From a virus, in the IMG/VR virus record IMGVR_UViG_3300030419_007265, positions 1 to 60,925 of that record: 60,925 nt of DNA. One strand, given 5' to 3'. Position numbers and translations under genes: made by a program. The notes under the pieces were generated by a model that worked only from the letters and a program-made list of their open reading frames with translations, was not told where the DNA came from and ran no database searches. Below are positions 37,270 through 45,590 of the stretch, piece by piece (position 1 is the first letter of the stretch; the number at the start of each line of letters is the position of its first letter).

Positions 37270-39135
37270 TTACATTATAAAAAGCGGTTCGAAAGTTTCT
37301 ACAACATCTTCTGCGGTTTGTGATTGTGAATCTAAATACACTTTTGCCATCCAATTTGCCAAAACTAATGCTGAATAAGAATCCTTTCGTGCCTTGTCCG
37401 GTCCTGTTTGCCGTCTAAGATTAGGCGGCAAATCAAATGTTTGCGTACCTTGAGCTGTAGTGGTTATTTGCACTAAAGCGCATTCATTTTTGGTTAATTC
37501 GATCATATCTGACTGATGCTCAATAAAATCAATCATTTTGGCCGCAGCCGTTTGCTTTGACTCCTCTGTGGTACGGAGAAACTTAAGGCTATCTATAGGA
37601 ATGCTTTGGCGCTTCTGTTTTGTGTAAAAATCATCAATTGCTCTACTGGCAAAATATATTCGGCGATGATCAAAATTCGCTTGAAGCAACTCGTTGGCCT
37701 GCCTGATCCAATTGCTAGTTGGTTTCCTTAATATAACATGATGATAGTTTTCTCTGTTATATTGTCTTTTGTAAGATTTTAAATCTTTTTGATATTCCTC
37801 AGGTTTATCGAGGCCTACCTCAATGGTTTGTAATTTAATTTTTTTCTGTTTAAAAATTTCGCTTTCATTACAGGCTTGCATAAATTGCACTCCTCCATTG
37901 TAGTCTCCGCATATAGCTACTATGTTAAAATTCTCTAAACAAAAAAGAAAATAATTAATATGATGTTTAAGGGAAGTTCCCGATAATGCATAACTATGAA
38001 CTAATGTTACAGTATGGTTTTCTGGGTTTAATTTAAGTATTTGAATAGCAAAATCATCAGAACTTTCAGTTTGCGACCATGAAGGGTCAAAAGCTAAAAT
38101 GTATTCGGCATCCGGATCTCCTTTCACCTCAACGCAAGGAAGGTCTCCATCGGGGATAGTGCATAAAGCCATCTTGCTAGTCTTAAAATAACCAGAACTA
38201 TCATCAGTAAAAATAGCCCCAAACTCTCTTTCAAATTGAGATTGACTCATTGTTGCTTTAGCTTGATTAATTAAATTTTCATCATAAAGCTGTTTAGGCG
38301 CACAATCATAACTATACTGCATGATACATCTAGAAGCGTTGTCTTTTTCAGCGTCTAAAGTAATTAAATGCTCGAATTGGGTATACAATTTATACAAGTA
38401 TTCAAATTTATAAGAAGCTGAAGAAAGGGCTATTAGTTTATTATTAGGCCATACATAACGCTCTTCTTCGCTCATTTTATTTTCTTCAATAAGCCGTGTC
38501 TCCAATTTAAATAAATCGTCCCGTTGAGTAGGGTTTTCTACTACCGACAAAAATGGCACTATAACTTCGTTATAAATTCTCTCCGGCATTAACAAGAACT
38601 CATCAATAATAATTCTATGAAAACGAAAACCACGCAGCTTCTCTCCATCACCTAAAGGCAAAGCCCTAATTCTACTTGCGCCAATCTCCATTAACCATTC
38701 ATCATTGCTTTTTGAAGTTTTTGTAATGCATTGTCGAAAAAATGCTGCATCAGGTTTATTAGCTATATCTTCAATTTTCTTAAAGATCATTTTTGCTTGT
38801 CTAAAAGATTTAGATAATATTCCAATCTCGACCCCTTGGTTAAGCACCGCATCTAGAGCAGCAAACACACCTGTTGTGAATGACTTGGACATACCACGAG
38901 ACCATACTCCTAAAAAATAATCAGTTTCAAACATCGACTTAATTGCCATATGCTGAAAAGGAAATAACTTCACTCCTAAAATTAGATCAGTAGTAAAAGT
39001 TATATTGTTCCTAAGAAACTCATACAAAGCTAATTTGGCTTCTTTCTCTTCAAGAAAACCGTCAAGCTTTAAAAGCTCTTCGTTATTTCTTAAATAAGGG
39101 GCGCGCCTATGTTGTCTGCCTTTATTCCAGCTCAT
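37270..39135 (-). CDS. Terminase large subunit
   Basis: 621 residues. ATPase: Walker A WSRGMSKSFTTG (residues ~78-89, with Ser in place of the usual Gly before Lys), Walker B RIIIDEF (174-180). RNase H-like nuclease: AFDPSW near residue 345, a second acid in ICGDYNGGVQFM near 410, and a third in KDSYSALVLANW near 590. This is the DNA packaging motor and cutter. Its start overlaps the stop of the zinc-finger/ERCC4 nuclease gene upstream by 14 nt, linking the two in translation. Confidence 0.93.
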   Translation of the reverse strand: MSWNKGRQHRRAPYLRNNEELLKLDGFLEEKEAKLALYEFLRNNITFTTDLILGVKLFPFQHMAIKSMFETDYFLGVWSRGMSKSFTTGVFAALDAVLNQGVEIGILSKSFRQAKMIFKKIEDIANKPDAAFFRQCITKTSKSNDEWLMEIGASRIRALPLGDGEKLRGFRFHRIIIDEFLLMPERIYNEVIVPFLSVVENPTQRDDLFKLETRLIEENKMSEEERYVWPNNKLIALSSASYKFEYLYKLYTQFEHLITLDAEKDNASRCIMQYSYDCAPKQLYDENLINQAKATMSQSQFEREFGAIFTDDSSGYFKTSKMALCTIPDGDLPCVEVKGDPDAEYILAFDPSWSQTESSDDFAIQILKLNPENHTVTLVHSYALSGTSLKHHINYFLFCLENFNIVAICGDYNGGVQFMQACNESEIFKQKKIKLQTIEVGLDKPEEYQKDLKSYKRQYNRENYHHVILRKPTSNWIRQANELLQANFDHRRIYFASRAIDDFYTKQKRQSIPIDSLKFLRTTEESKQTAAAKMIDFIEHQSDMIELTKNECALVQITTTAQGTQTFDLPPNLRRQTGPDKARKDSYSALVLANWMAKVYLDSQSQTAEDVVETFEPLFIM

Positions 39136-40069
39136 TTCGTTCTAAAAAATATTGAATGTCTGTTTGCCAAATTTCCTTACCATAGATTAATAATCTAGGT
39201 ATTATGGCAGATGCTTTTTCCCTAGTTTCTACAAATATAAATTGACAGCATCGAGCATACTCATGAGAAATTTCTTTGATTTGTTTTAATACAAAATCAA
39301 TATTAGTGCGCCGATTGAATATTTTATTTTCTTTAATTATTTTTTGTATACTCGACTCCACAACAACAAAAAGATAAGAATCCATTTCTTTAGCTCGTTC
39401 AATCTCTCGTTTAAATCTATCTACATTATGCTTATTTAAGGTTCCCTGCAGGTCACTTCCAGATTTACGGTCTACAAAAGTATAACTATAATGATCGCCT
39501 AAAGTAGTATAGTCTCCTATATCTAATTTCAGGATTTCTGTATCGCAATCAAACTTTAATGGTTTTTGCTCCCTTGTGTCTATGGCAATACATAAATCTT
39601 CAGGAATTTTCTTCGTAAAAAAATCTTTAGATAAATTTTTGTTATACAAAGGTTCGCAACCAATTTCTGCACACGCTGCATTATAGCTGCCAAAAAGTTT
39701 TCTATAAATTTCAATAGAAGGAATGAAAGAGTTCGCTGTCTCTAAATGGAAAGGGCCATATTTTCTTTTTTTCTTAGAGTGCCGCTTTTGAAGTAAAGAA
39801 GTGATATATTCTTTTACCTCTTCTTGCGGGTTTTCTTTGCACCATTTGATTAACTGTTGCTTTGTCGAAAAGTCTCTTTCAAAATATTCGTCATATCTTT
39901 TAAACGGGAGCGGATCGCCAGTTAACTTATTTGTGCGTGGAAAGTATTTTGTATAATAGCCTGCTAAATTTAAACCATGTTGTTTAATGTGCTTATGTAA
40001 AGAAGCCCTGCTTGTAAATTCTTTTTTACACTCCGCGCATGAAAAAACCTTGGAGTTTGTGACCTCCAC
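39122..40069 (-). CDS. C2H2 zinc finger fused to ERCC4-type nuclease
   Basis: 315 residues. N-terminus has a perfect C2H2 finger: Cys11-x2-Cys14-x12-His27-x3-His31 (FSCAECKKEF...LHKHIKQH). Residues ~160-260 form an ERCC4/XPF-type nuclease: IDTREQKPLKF, then LDIGDYTTLG, then FVDRKSGSDLQGTL, matching the D-x-R-E / GDY / (E/D)RK catalytic pattern. The middle is helical, with SFIPSIEIYRKLFGSYNAAC resembling a DNA-binding homing-endonuclease-associated repeat. It sits between the TerS candidate and TerL with overlapping ends. Possible roles: packaging-site recognition or cutting, or branch removal before packaging. Confidence 0.85.
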   Translation of the reverse strand: MEVTNSKVFSCAECKKEFTSRASLHKHIKQHGLNLAGYYTKYFPRTNKLTGDPLPFKRYDEYFERDFSTKQQLIKWCKENPQEEVKEYITSLLQKRHSKKKRKYGPFHLETANSFIPSIEIYRKLFGSYNAACAEIGCEPLYNKNLSKDFFTKKIPEDLCIAIDTREQKPLKFDCDTEILKLDIGDYTTLGDHYSYTFVDRKSGSDLQGTLNKHNVDRFKREIERAKEMDSYLFVVVESSIQKIIKENKIFNRRTNIDFVLKQIKEISHEYARCCQFIFVETREKASAIIPRLLIYGKEIWQTDIQYFLERNELE

Positions 40070-41139
40070 TAGATGGCGTCCTCCTTACTAATGCCTAATA
40101 CACGGGCTTTCCAGTCAGGCATTTTTTCTATTTCATCCGCCTCCTGTTGAACTGCTTGCTTTTGCATATCGGCCATTTTTATCATTAGTTTTCGCTCTTC
40201 TTCATCTTGAAATAGTTGAACTAAAGAAATAACAGAGGCGTTTCTTTGCTGTTGATTAGCTATGCGTTTCGCCCGCTCTCCATTGAGCTTTGCTAGCATT
40301 TTATCAATTCTATTTATACATTGATTATACTCCTCAGCTTTGGTTTTAAGCATTTCTGTTAACCTCATAGTTAAATCATTTTGCCCCTCCGTGTCATCAA
40401 ACATCAAATTTAGTTTTTGTTTTTGCTGTTCTATTTCTTTAAGATTAACATAGTCCATGCATACATTCACATATAAATTTAATTCATCTGAAGTCAGGTC
40501 AGGTTTATCCCATGTGCTTCGAATATATTCAGATTCAAAAAGATCCCTGCTTTGCCGGGTTAGGTAAGAACTAATAACTTGCACAAACCGTGGGGCGTTT
40601 AAATAAGTAATAAGCTTTTCAATACATTTTTTATCTTGTAAATTTATTTTTTTTAGGTCAAACTCTTTTGAAGTAACTTTGTTCAACCTTTTCATTGCAG
40701 TAGATAAAATGTGAGGAGGAGTATATTTTTCTCCAACCGCATCATCACGCAAATTCACAGTTGAAGGAAATTCTTTAGTAATATAATCGCAGAGAGAAAT
40801 AAACTTGTCGCTTTCCGTAAAGCCTTTACTTTCGGAATCTTTAGGCCACAGTAGTTGACCTATTTCCTTTTTGGTCATTTCGCCGCAATAATGCTGCTTT
40901 ACAAAAGACTTCTCTTCGTCTTGTAAAAAATATTTAGTAGCTCTTTTTTTAACCTTTGTTCGATAACTCAATCCTTTCTCTACCCAAAATTTTCTTAGCG
41001 CACGCCCTCTTACCGTACTGCCTTTTTCATTGGTGTCTTTAAATAATTGCTTTGTAGCTTCATTAAGATCACCGTCCAGCTCATCAAATAGCTTTAAGCT
41101 AGCCCCTTTTTCTTCTGCGGTTAGTACGTACTCTTTCAT
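40069..41139 (-). CDS. HTH and coiled-coil protein, small terminase candidate
   Basis: 356 residues. Two helix-turn-helix-like segments at the N-terminus (LTAEEKGASLKLFDELDGDL; LQDEEKSFVKQHYCGEMTKK...IGQLLWP) and a long coiled-coil C-terminal half (about 215-340). DNA-binding head plus oligomerising coil, two genes upstream of TerL, is the layout of a small terminase subunit. No specific family match seen. Ends overlap both neighbours (1 nt and 4 nt), so it is translated as part of the terminase operon. Confidence 0.5.
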   Translation of the reverse strand: MKEYVLTAEEKGASLKLFDELDGDLNEATKQLFKDTNEKGSTVRGRALRKFWVEKGLSYRTKVKKRATKYFLQDEEKSFVKQHYCGEMTKKEIGQLLWPKDSESKGFTESDKFISLCDYITKEFPSTVNLRDDAVGEKYTPPHILSTAMKRLNKVTSKEFDLKKINLQDKKCIEKLITYLNAPRFVQVISSYLTRQSRDLFESEYIRSTWDKPDLTSDELNLYVNVCMDYVNLKEIEQQKQKLNLMFDDTEGQNDLTMRLTEMLKTKAEEYNQCINRIDKMLAKLNGERAKRIANQQQRNASVISLVQLFQDEEERKLMIKMADMQKQAVQQEADEIEKMPDWKARVLGISKEDAI

Positions 41140-41858
41140 TCGAAAAATATATCAGTTTCATCACAAATCTTTTTAGCAATTTTTTTGTAGAAATTCTTTA
41201 AATTTTTTATCTGCTTATAGCCGGCTTTTCGCCCTTTTTCATTACTTTTGTAACCTAACACTCTAGCGACCGTTTCTTCATCGATGTGATCTATAAATAG
41301 CATTTTATATATAATATAATGCCTATCGTTTAAATATTGACGCATTGATAGATGCATCGAAACTACAGCCTCTCCAATATTATAATGATCTTCTGGGACG
41401 GTAAATCTATCAAATTCATTTGTTTCCAGAGAAACCGGTATTTTTATGTCATATGCTTGTTTACGTGTTTTTTCCCATTTAGCGTAGTCGGGACACTCGT
41501 TAGACTGAAGTCCTGTCTTAGTAAAAGAACACAAATTAGAAACTTGGCCGCTCCCTTGTTCTTTCGATTGATTGTGCTTGCAACTTATGCAGGGCCTTGC
41601 AAAATTAGAATAATTATTGCGTAGAATATTCTTAAGTTGATTGGAGATAATTTTATTGACCCACGGTTCAATAGGTCGAACTTGATCCCATTGCTCCCAT
41701 TTTTTATAAATATGAGCCCTAATAATCTGGGATACATCATCAAAGTCAAGCCATGCGATTGCATGAAGGTGCCACTTATAATAGCGCTTCCTTATTTCAT
41801 TATCGATAGTTTCTGACTTGTCCTCGTAGGTATGTTTGTTATTCTCCTCCACCACCAA
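41136..41858 (-). CDS. Phage sigma-70-family factor with zinc-binding insert
   Basis: 240 residues. Region 2: WLDFDDVSQIIRAHIYKKWE...RPIEPWVNKIISNQLKNILR (~36-80), the typical sigma region 2 with its D(F/L)xDVxQ and W-hxxIxxNxhxxxhR pattern. Region 4: HYIIYKMLFIDHIDEETVARVLG then a Lys-rich recognition helix (~178-235). Between them an insert with CISCKHNQ, NLCS and NECPD supplies four cysteines for a zinc site. Lacks regions 1 and 3, like ECF or T4 gp55-type late sigmas. Likely directs host RNA polymerase to the GTGTAAATATT-type boxes found before most virion genes. Confidence 0.75.
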   Translation of the reverse strand: MVVEENNKHTYEDKSETIDNEIRKRYYKWHLHAIAWLDFDDVSQIIRAHIYKKWEQWDQVRPIEPWVNKIISNQLKNILRNNYSNFARPCISCKHNQSKEQGSGQVSNLCSFTKTGLQSNECPDYAKWEKTRKQAYDIKIPVSLETNEFDRFTVPEDHYNIGEAVVSMHLSMRQYLNDRHYIIYKMLFIDHIDEETVARVLGYKSNEKGRKAGYKQIKNLKNFYKKIAKKICDETDIFFE

Positions 41859-42246
41859 TGTCTTTTGAGTCCCCCCTAGAACTGCGACATTCAGCTTGAG
41901 AAACTTTCAAGAAATCCTCTCGACTTAACTTTGAATGGCCTTTTAATTTTTTAGTGCCATAAGCTACTTCTTCAGGATTGAGCGGATTGTTAACTAGCGT
42001 TTCAAAGGTGACTTTGTTATTGCCAGCTTGAGATATGTTTTCTATATCGTATTCAAACTTAGAAATATCCGGTATTCGTTCGGTTTCGTTTTGAGCTGGT
42101 TGAGCAGCGGAATAGCTACTACGCTGAGCTGATGCATTAGCCATGCCAAATGCAGCGAAGGTTTCTCCGCACCCTTGACAGAAGTTGGGCTTCTTCAAGG
42201 TATAAACATTTTTTGCTCCGCACTGAGGACAAAATATACTAGCCAT
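41839..42246 (-). CDS. Zinc-ribbon protein overlapping the sigma gene
   Basis: 135 residues. N-terminal CPQCGAKN...FCQGCGETFA (CxxC...CxxC, residues ~6-29) is a classic zinc ribbon; the rest is low complexity, then an acidic helix and a Gly-rich tail. The stop overlaps the sigma gene start by 20 nt. Translation coupling suggests a partner of the sigma factor (transcription coactivator or clamp adaptor, by analogy with T4 gp33/gp45 logic), but no sequence evidence beyond the ribbon supports this. Confidence 0.6.
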   Translation of the reverse strand: MASIFCPQCGAKNVYTLKKPNFCQGCGETFAAFGMANASAQRSSYSAAQPAQNETERIPDISKFEYDIENISQAGNNKVTFETLVNNPLNPEEVAYGTKKLKGHSKLSREDFLKVSQAECRSSRGDSKDIGGGGE

Positions 42247-42256
42247 TTTTTATATT

Positions 42257-42979
42257 TTACTTTAAAGGGTTATTTTCTAGTTTATTCACAATAAATTTTA
42301 AAATTTCACTCCGCATGATATCTTCGTGTGTGAACTTAAAGGTATACACTCCTTTTTCCCTAGATTCCTCATCATTAAACAAATTTACTATAGGAGCAAA
42401 GCCGGTTTTACCATTTATGTCTGATTGCATGGGATCTCCACAAATAAAATATTTAGAATTATTTCCTATTCGTGTGATCAGCGTGACAAGTTCTTTATGT
42501 GTAAAATTTTGAGATTCATCAGCAATAATTAACTTATTATCCCAACTTGCTCCCCTTAGATAATTAATCGGAGCACATTGTATGATTTTTTCTTCCATTA
42601 GCATTTTTATTTGATCTGCAGATAAAAGCTCTGTCAATTTATCTTGCAAGGGCATCATAAAGGGATGAAACTTCTCGTCTAGATCTCCCGGAAGGCTCCC
42701 TAAGTTTCTATCCCCACTTTCCGCTATAGTTCGGACATAGAATAAATCCTGATTCATGTTCATGTTAAATAGCTGTAAGGCAGCATAAATAGAAATAAAT
42801 GTTTTAGAGGATCCTGCTGGACCCGAAACAAAAACAATTTTAGTGTTTTTGTCAAAAGCTATTTTTAAAAACTCTTTTTGTTTTTCAGTTAATTCAAAGT
42901 TTTTTAAATAAAGTTTATACTTATTCTCAAAAGATATTATTTTCTCCGACGCCGAGGACTTTTTCCGTCTACTCATCAT
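42257..42979 (-). CDS. phoH: PhoH-family ATPase
   Basis: 240 residues. Walker A GPAGSSKT (53-60) and Walker B LIIADESQN (~150), with the PhoH-specific stretch FYVRTIAESGDRNLGSLPGD and LRGASWDNKLIIADE. PhoH is widespread in marine phages; its phage function is not settled (RNA-linked or stress-related NTPase). First gene of the minus-strand head/terminase superoperon, with a late-type box GTGTAATATTTAA right before the ATG, divergent from the gene at 43073. Confidence 0.92.
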   Translation of the reverse strand: MMSRRKKSSASEKIISFENKYKLYLKNFELTEKQKEFLKIAFDKNTKIVFVSGPAGSSKTFISIYAALQLFNMNMNQDLFYVRTIAESGDRNLGSLPGDLDEKFHPFMMPLQDKLTELLSADQIKMLMEEKIIQCAPINYLRGASWDNKLIIADESQNFTHKELVTLITRIGNNSKYFICGDPMQSDINGKTGFAPIVNLFNDEESREKGVYTFKFTHEDIMRSEILKFIVNKLENNPLK

Positions 42980-42991
42980 TAAATATTACAC
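42980..42991 (-). promoter_or_regulatory. Late-type box before phoH
   Basis: GTGTAATATTTA next to the ATG; divergent from 43051. Confidence 0.65.
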
Positions 42992-43050
42992 TAGAGTTGC
43001 CCCTTTTTTCCTCTAAAAAAATTTAATGATTGTCCTTTTTTTAAAAAAGC

Positions 43051-43064
43051 GTGTAAAGTATTTT
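43051..43064 (+). promoter_or_regulatory. Late-type box before TM-coil gene
   Basis: GTGTAAAGTATTTT, 8 nt before ATG 43073. Confidence 0.65.
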
Positions 43065-43072
43065 AATAACTT

Positions 43073-43396
43073 ATGGCAGATAATAAAAAAATTAGCTTCA
43101 CAGATTTGGATACATTTTTGAAGATAGCTCCGATGATTGGTTTAGCGGTACTAGCGTATTTACAAACACTTTTTCCCAGTAAAGTAGAATTCGACAAGCT
43201 GGAACAGCATTTAATTCAAATGGATAAAAAAATTACTGAGATGACTGTTCTTCAAAAAGCTATCACATCCAACACTTCTGATATCAAACAAATGGACAAT
43301 AGAGTTAGAATTTTAGAATTAGACATGGCTAAACATAAAGCTGAAAATTCACGACGTCATGCTAACAAAAAAGAAAGTCTGCCTGAAAATATCTAG
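43073..43396 (+). CDS. Small TM plus coiled-coil protein, i-spanin/holin-like
   Basis: 107 residues: cytoplasmic N-terminus, one transmembrane helix (IAPMIGLAVLAYLQTLF, ~18-34), then a coiled coil (EFDKLEQHLIQMDKKITEMT... DMAKHKAENSRRHA). This N-in/C-out TM-coil plan is that of inner-membrane spanins and some holin-associated proteins. No endolysin is adjacent. Late-type box GTGTAAAGTATTTT at 43051 drives it divergently from phoH. Assigned by architecture only. Confidence 0.5.
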   Translation: MADNKKISFTDLDTFLKIAPMIGLAVLAYLQTLFPSKVEFDKLEQHLIQMDKKITEMTVLQKAITSNTSDIKQMDNRVRILELDMAKHKAENSRRHANKKESLPENI

Positions 43397-43434
43397 ACAA
43401 AAAGATCACTGCACATACTATAAGATAAACCAAA

Positions 43435-43890
43435 ATGGCGCATTTATCAGGAAATTTTACTTACACTTTTACACGGCTAGAGCCGATGTATAATAATGCC
43501 TTAAAAACGGGATGCCAATCCATGGTAGTAGGGATGACATGTCAGTTTAGCGGTGTTGATGATTACGGACTAGAAGCCGAAGAAGCTGCCTATATAGACG
43601 GCACAACTGGGTTTACTAACTGGACTGATCCAATTCCTGATTATCCAATATCTGGCGTCACTGGTGCTTCCGGATATGCTGTTAACTATACTCCTGATTA
43701 TGTTTCTGGAAACATTAGCGGTCTAGCCAATGAATTCGCCTCAGGCTCTAGTTGGATCTCACTTTTAAGCGGGCAAATTGATGCTAAGTTACATACTCCT
43801 GTAAGATGGGACTCATTTCCTTTCCCTTATCTTTCTGGTTCAGGCGACGCTCAAGAAACTGTACCGGGGGTTAACCCTGCAGACGCATAA
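43435..43890 (+). CDS. Hypothetical beta-rich phage protein
   Basis: 151 residues, Ser/Gly/Tyr-rich, no signal peptide or TM segment (MAHLSGNFTYTFTRLEP...). The repeated short hydrophobic-Gly pattern (PISGVTGASGYAVNYTPDY VSGNISG, split) is virion-like. Follows the TM-coil gene by 38 nt and overlaps the opposite-strand gene 43851-44198 by 40 nt at the 3' ends. No function assigned; a minor virion protein is plausible. Confidence 0.5.
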   Translation: MAHLSGNFTYTFTRLEPMYNNALKTGCQSMVVGMTCQFSGVDDYGLEAEEAAYIDGTTGFTNWTDPIPDYPISGVTGASGYAVNYTPDYVSGNISGLANEFASGSSWISLLSGQIDAKLHTPVRWDSFPFPYLSGSGDAQETVPGVNPADA

Positions 43891-44198
43891 TTAGATATAT
43901 CTTCAATTATTTGAGTTTGATTCTCTAAGCGAATATACTTAGCGACAATAGTTACTTGGTTTCCTCGTTTCTTTGTGTCAAGCCTTAAACCTTTCTCTTC
44001 AAAAGGATATGTAATATCTGAAATAAAATCAAACATTCCGCGCGGAGAAAGAAACTTCCAGTACAAGTCTCTAGTATTTCTCTCGCACTCTAGTAAAATA
44101 TCCATTTCACAATCTACCTTAGCGCAAGATAAGACATACCTAAAACATAAAGATTCTGTTGGAGGTTCCGAGAGAGGGGCGTGAACAATCAAGTTCAT
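43851..44198 (-). CDS. Hypothetical protein
   Basis: 115 residues, mixed alpha/beta (MNLIVHAPLSEPPTES...). Contains four cysteines in the first half (CFRYVLSCAKVDCEMDILLEC), not in a recognised zinc pattern. Convergent with 43435-43890, overlapping it by 40 nt. A late-type box (GTGTAATATATT, 44201-44212) sits directly before the ATG, the best support that this is a real gene. Confidence 0.6.
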   Translation of the reverse strand: MNLIVHAPLSEPPTESLCFRYVLSCAKVDCEMDILLECERNTRDLYWKFLSPRGMFDFISDITYPFEEKGLRLDTKKRGNQVTIVAKYIRLENQTQIIEDISNYASAGLTPGTVS

Positions 44199-44200
44199 AA

Positions 44201-44212
44201 AATATATTACAC
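44201..44212 (-). promoter_or_regulatory. Late-type box before 43851-44198
   Basis: GTGTAATATATT, 2 nt from the ATG. Confidence 0.6.
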
Positions 44213-44226
44213 CTTTTTCGTAAAGT

Positions 44227-44254
44227 AAAAGCCCCGCATAAAGCGGGGCTTTTT
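44227..44254. terminator. Intrinsic terminator (reads best on minus strand)
   Basis: AAAAGCCCCGC-ATAAA-GCGGGGCTTTTT stem-loop with A-run and T-run on both sides. Ends minus-strand transcription of 44277-45240 before it enters 44198. Confidence 0.92.
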
Positions 44255-44276
44255 CCTTTGGGCTCTCAGTGTTTTT

Positions 44277-44714
44277 TTATTTGCGCGTAGGCCTCTTTCT
44301 TTTATCTCCTCCACGGCGAGGTCGCTCCCCTCGCTCACGACGCGGCTTACCGCCCCTTTTAGCATCTTTGTTTTTTCGTTCCGCTAATGCTTTTTTCATA
44401 GCGGCTTGTTCTTTTTCACAAAGCTTACCATCTTTATTTTTATCGAATCGCTGAAGCGCCATTCTTTTACGAAGCGCTGTTTGCTTTTCTTTAGCTTGCT
44501 GAGGGGTAAGCTTTCCAGCTTTTACTGCATCTCTAATTTTTTTTGCTGCAGCCGCATATCTTTTTCTCGCATCGTTTGGATTAACCTTTTTAGCAGTGGG
44601 CTTTTTACCCTTAGCTATTGCTGCTTTATTTGTTTTAGAATGATGATCAGCTTGAACTACGCTGGTACCTAGTAACAATGCTGCCGTAATAATGAATGTG
44701 ATGTATTTCTTCAT
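44277..44714 (-). CDS. Exported lysine/arginine-rich protein with EF-hand loop
   Basis: 145 residues from ATG 44714 (MKKYITFIITAALLLGTSVVQA signal peptide); an upstream in-frame ATG at 44744 would precede the signal and is rejected. A GGGAG Shine-Dalgarno lies before the chosen start. Mature protein: basic helices (KRYAAAAKKIRDAVKAGKL) then a canonical EF-hand loop DKNKDGKLCEKE (Asp1, Asn3, Asp5, Gly6, Glu12) and an RGG-like tail (RERGERPRRGGDKRKRP). Such exported EF-hand proteins are common in Verrucomicrobiota and Planctomycetota, so host origin is likely. Possible roles: Ca2+-linked envelope interaction; unknown. Confidence 0.75.
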   Translation of the reverse strand: MKKYITFIITAALLLGTSVVQADHHSKTNKAAIAKGKKPTAKKVNPNDARKRYAAAAKKIRDAVKAGKLTPQQAKEKQTALRKRMALQRFDKNKDGKLCEKEQAAMKKALAERKNKDAKRGGKPRRERGERPRRGGDKRKRPTRK

Positions 44715-44718
44715 AAAA

Positions 44719-45240
44719 TTATTCTCCCGGATTGTTTCCGTCAATTACCTCGTCTCTTTTGTTTTTAAATTCATTGCGAATTTCTTTGATTCGATTTCTA
44801 ACCTCTTCCCTATTGCCTTTCATGCTTTCAAACCAATCTTTACGAAGTCCTTTTAATTGCTCCCTTAAGCCTTCTTTATCTTCATCAGAGACATCTTTAA
44901 GTTGCTTATGAAGATCTTTTACTTGTGAATGATGCTCCTTAGCGGCAGCAGTAAAAGCGTCTCTGAGTTCTTTAACTTTTTCATCATCTCTAACCAGCTT
45001 GCCAAAAGCTCGTCCTTTATGATTTATTTTGTGACCCTTCTTTTTAGAATCCTTATGATGTTTTTTACGCTTTTCAAACGCAGCCTTTAAACGCTCTTTG
45101 ATTTTTTCTCTATCAATTTTTTTCTCAGGACGTGGCCTCTCCGGCTTTTCCTTATCTTTTTTAGGGTGAGCTTCTACAGTTGTTAATGAAGCTGCCAAAA
45201 CAGCTATCAAGCCAATTTTAGTTAAATATTTCATAATCAT
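44719..45240 (-). CDS. Exported highly charged helical protein
   Basis: 173 residues from ATG 45240 (MIMKYLTKIGLIAVLAASLTTVEA; a start at 45234 is also possible). Signal peptide, then an almost purely charged helical protein (KPERPRPEKKIDREKIKERL; KDLHKQLKDVSDEDKEGLRE). The pattern recalls periplasmic Spy/CpxP-like or Verrucomicrobial exported coils, but no motif was found. Same operon as the EF-hand gene (4 nt spacing). Late-type box GTGTATATATTAT abuts the start. Both proteins would enter the periplasm late in infection. Confidence 0.65.
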   Translation of the reverse strand: MIMKYLTKIGLIAVLAASLTTVEAHPKKDKEKPERPRPEKKIDREKIKERLKAAFEKRKKHHKDSKKKGHKINHKGRAFGKLVRDDEKVKELRDAFTAAAKEHHSQVKDLHKQLKDVSDEDKEGLREQLKGLRKDWFESMKGNREEVRNRIKEIRNEFKNKRDEVIDGNNPGE

Positions 45241-45253
45241 ATAATATATACAC
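45241..45253 (-). promoter_or_regulatory. Late-type box before exported helical protein
   Basis: GTGTATATATTAT ending at ATG 45240. Confidence 0.6.
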
Positions 45254-45370
45254 TGCAAGATTTATGCCAGAAGTTTTTTTTGTTTTTTCTTTAGTTTTAT
45301 CTAGTTACTTTAAGTTGAGAGAGGAATATTCCCCAACACAAAATAATTTCAGGTAAATAATCCCCGATAA

Positions 45371-45384
45371 GTGTAAAACATATT
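45371..45384 (+). promoter_or_regulatory. Late-type box before lipoprotein operon
   Basis: GTGTAAAACATATT ending at the GTG start 45385. Confidence 0.6.
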
Positions 45385-45588
45385 GTGAAACAATTTTTAA
45401 AATATTTAATTTTGATAACTCTGTTTACAGGCTGTGCTAACTTAAAAGAAGTAGATATAAGCCTTACTGGAATCGAAATGGAATATTATCCTGCCCACCC
45501 TTCACAAGAAGAACCTAGCATTTTTGGAGGTGCCCTGCCTAAAGTTGGAGACACACTTCCTGAATTAATGCCAATGACAAAAAAATAA
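45385..45588 (+). CDS. Small lipoprotein (o-spanin-like candidate)
   Basis: 67 residues from a GTG at 45385 (MKQFLKYLILITLFTGCANLKE), with a lipobox LFTGC. Short mature part with Pro-rich end. A late-type box GTGTAAAACATATT ends directly at the start codon. Followed by a mini-MscS gene and a TM-coil gene with GTGA overlap, so it may be the outer-membrane partner of a lysis or envelope module. Confidence 0.65.
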   Translation: MKQFLKYLILITLFTGCANLKEVDISLTGIEMEYYPAHPSQEEPSIFGGALPKVGDTLPELMPMTKK

Positions 45589-45590
45589 AA

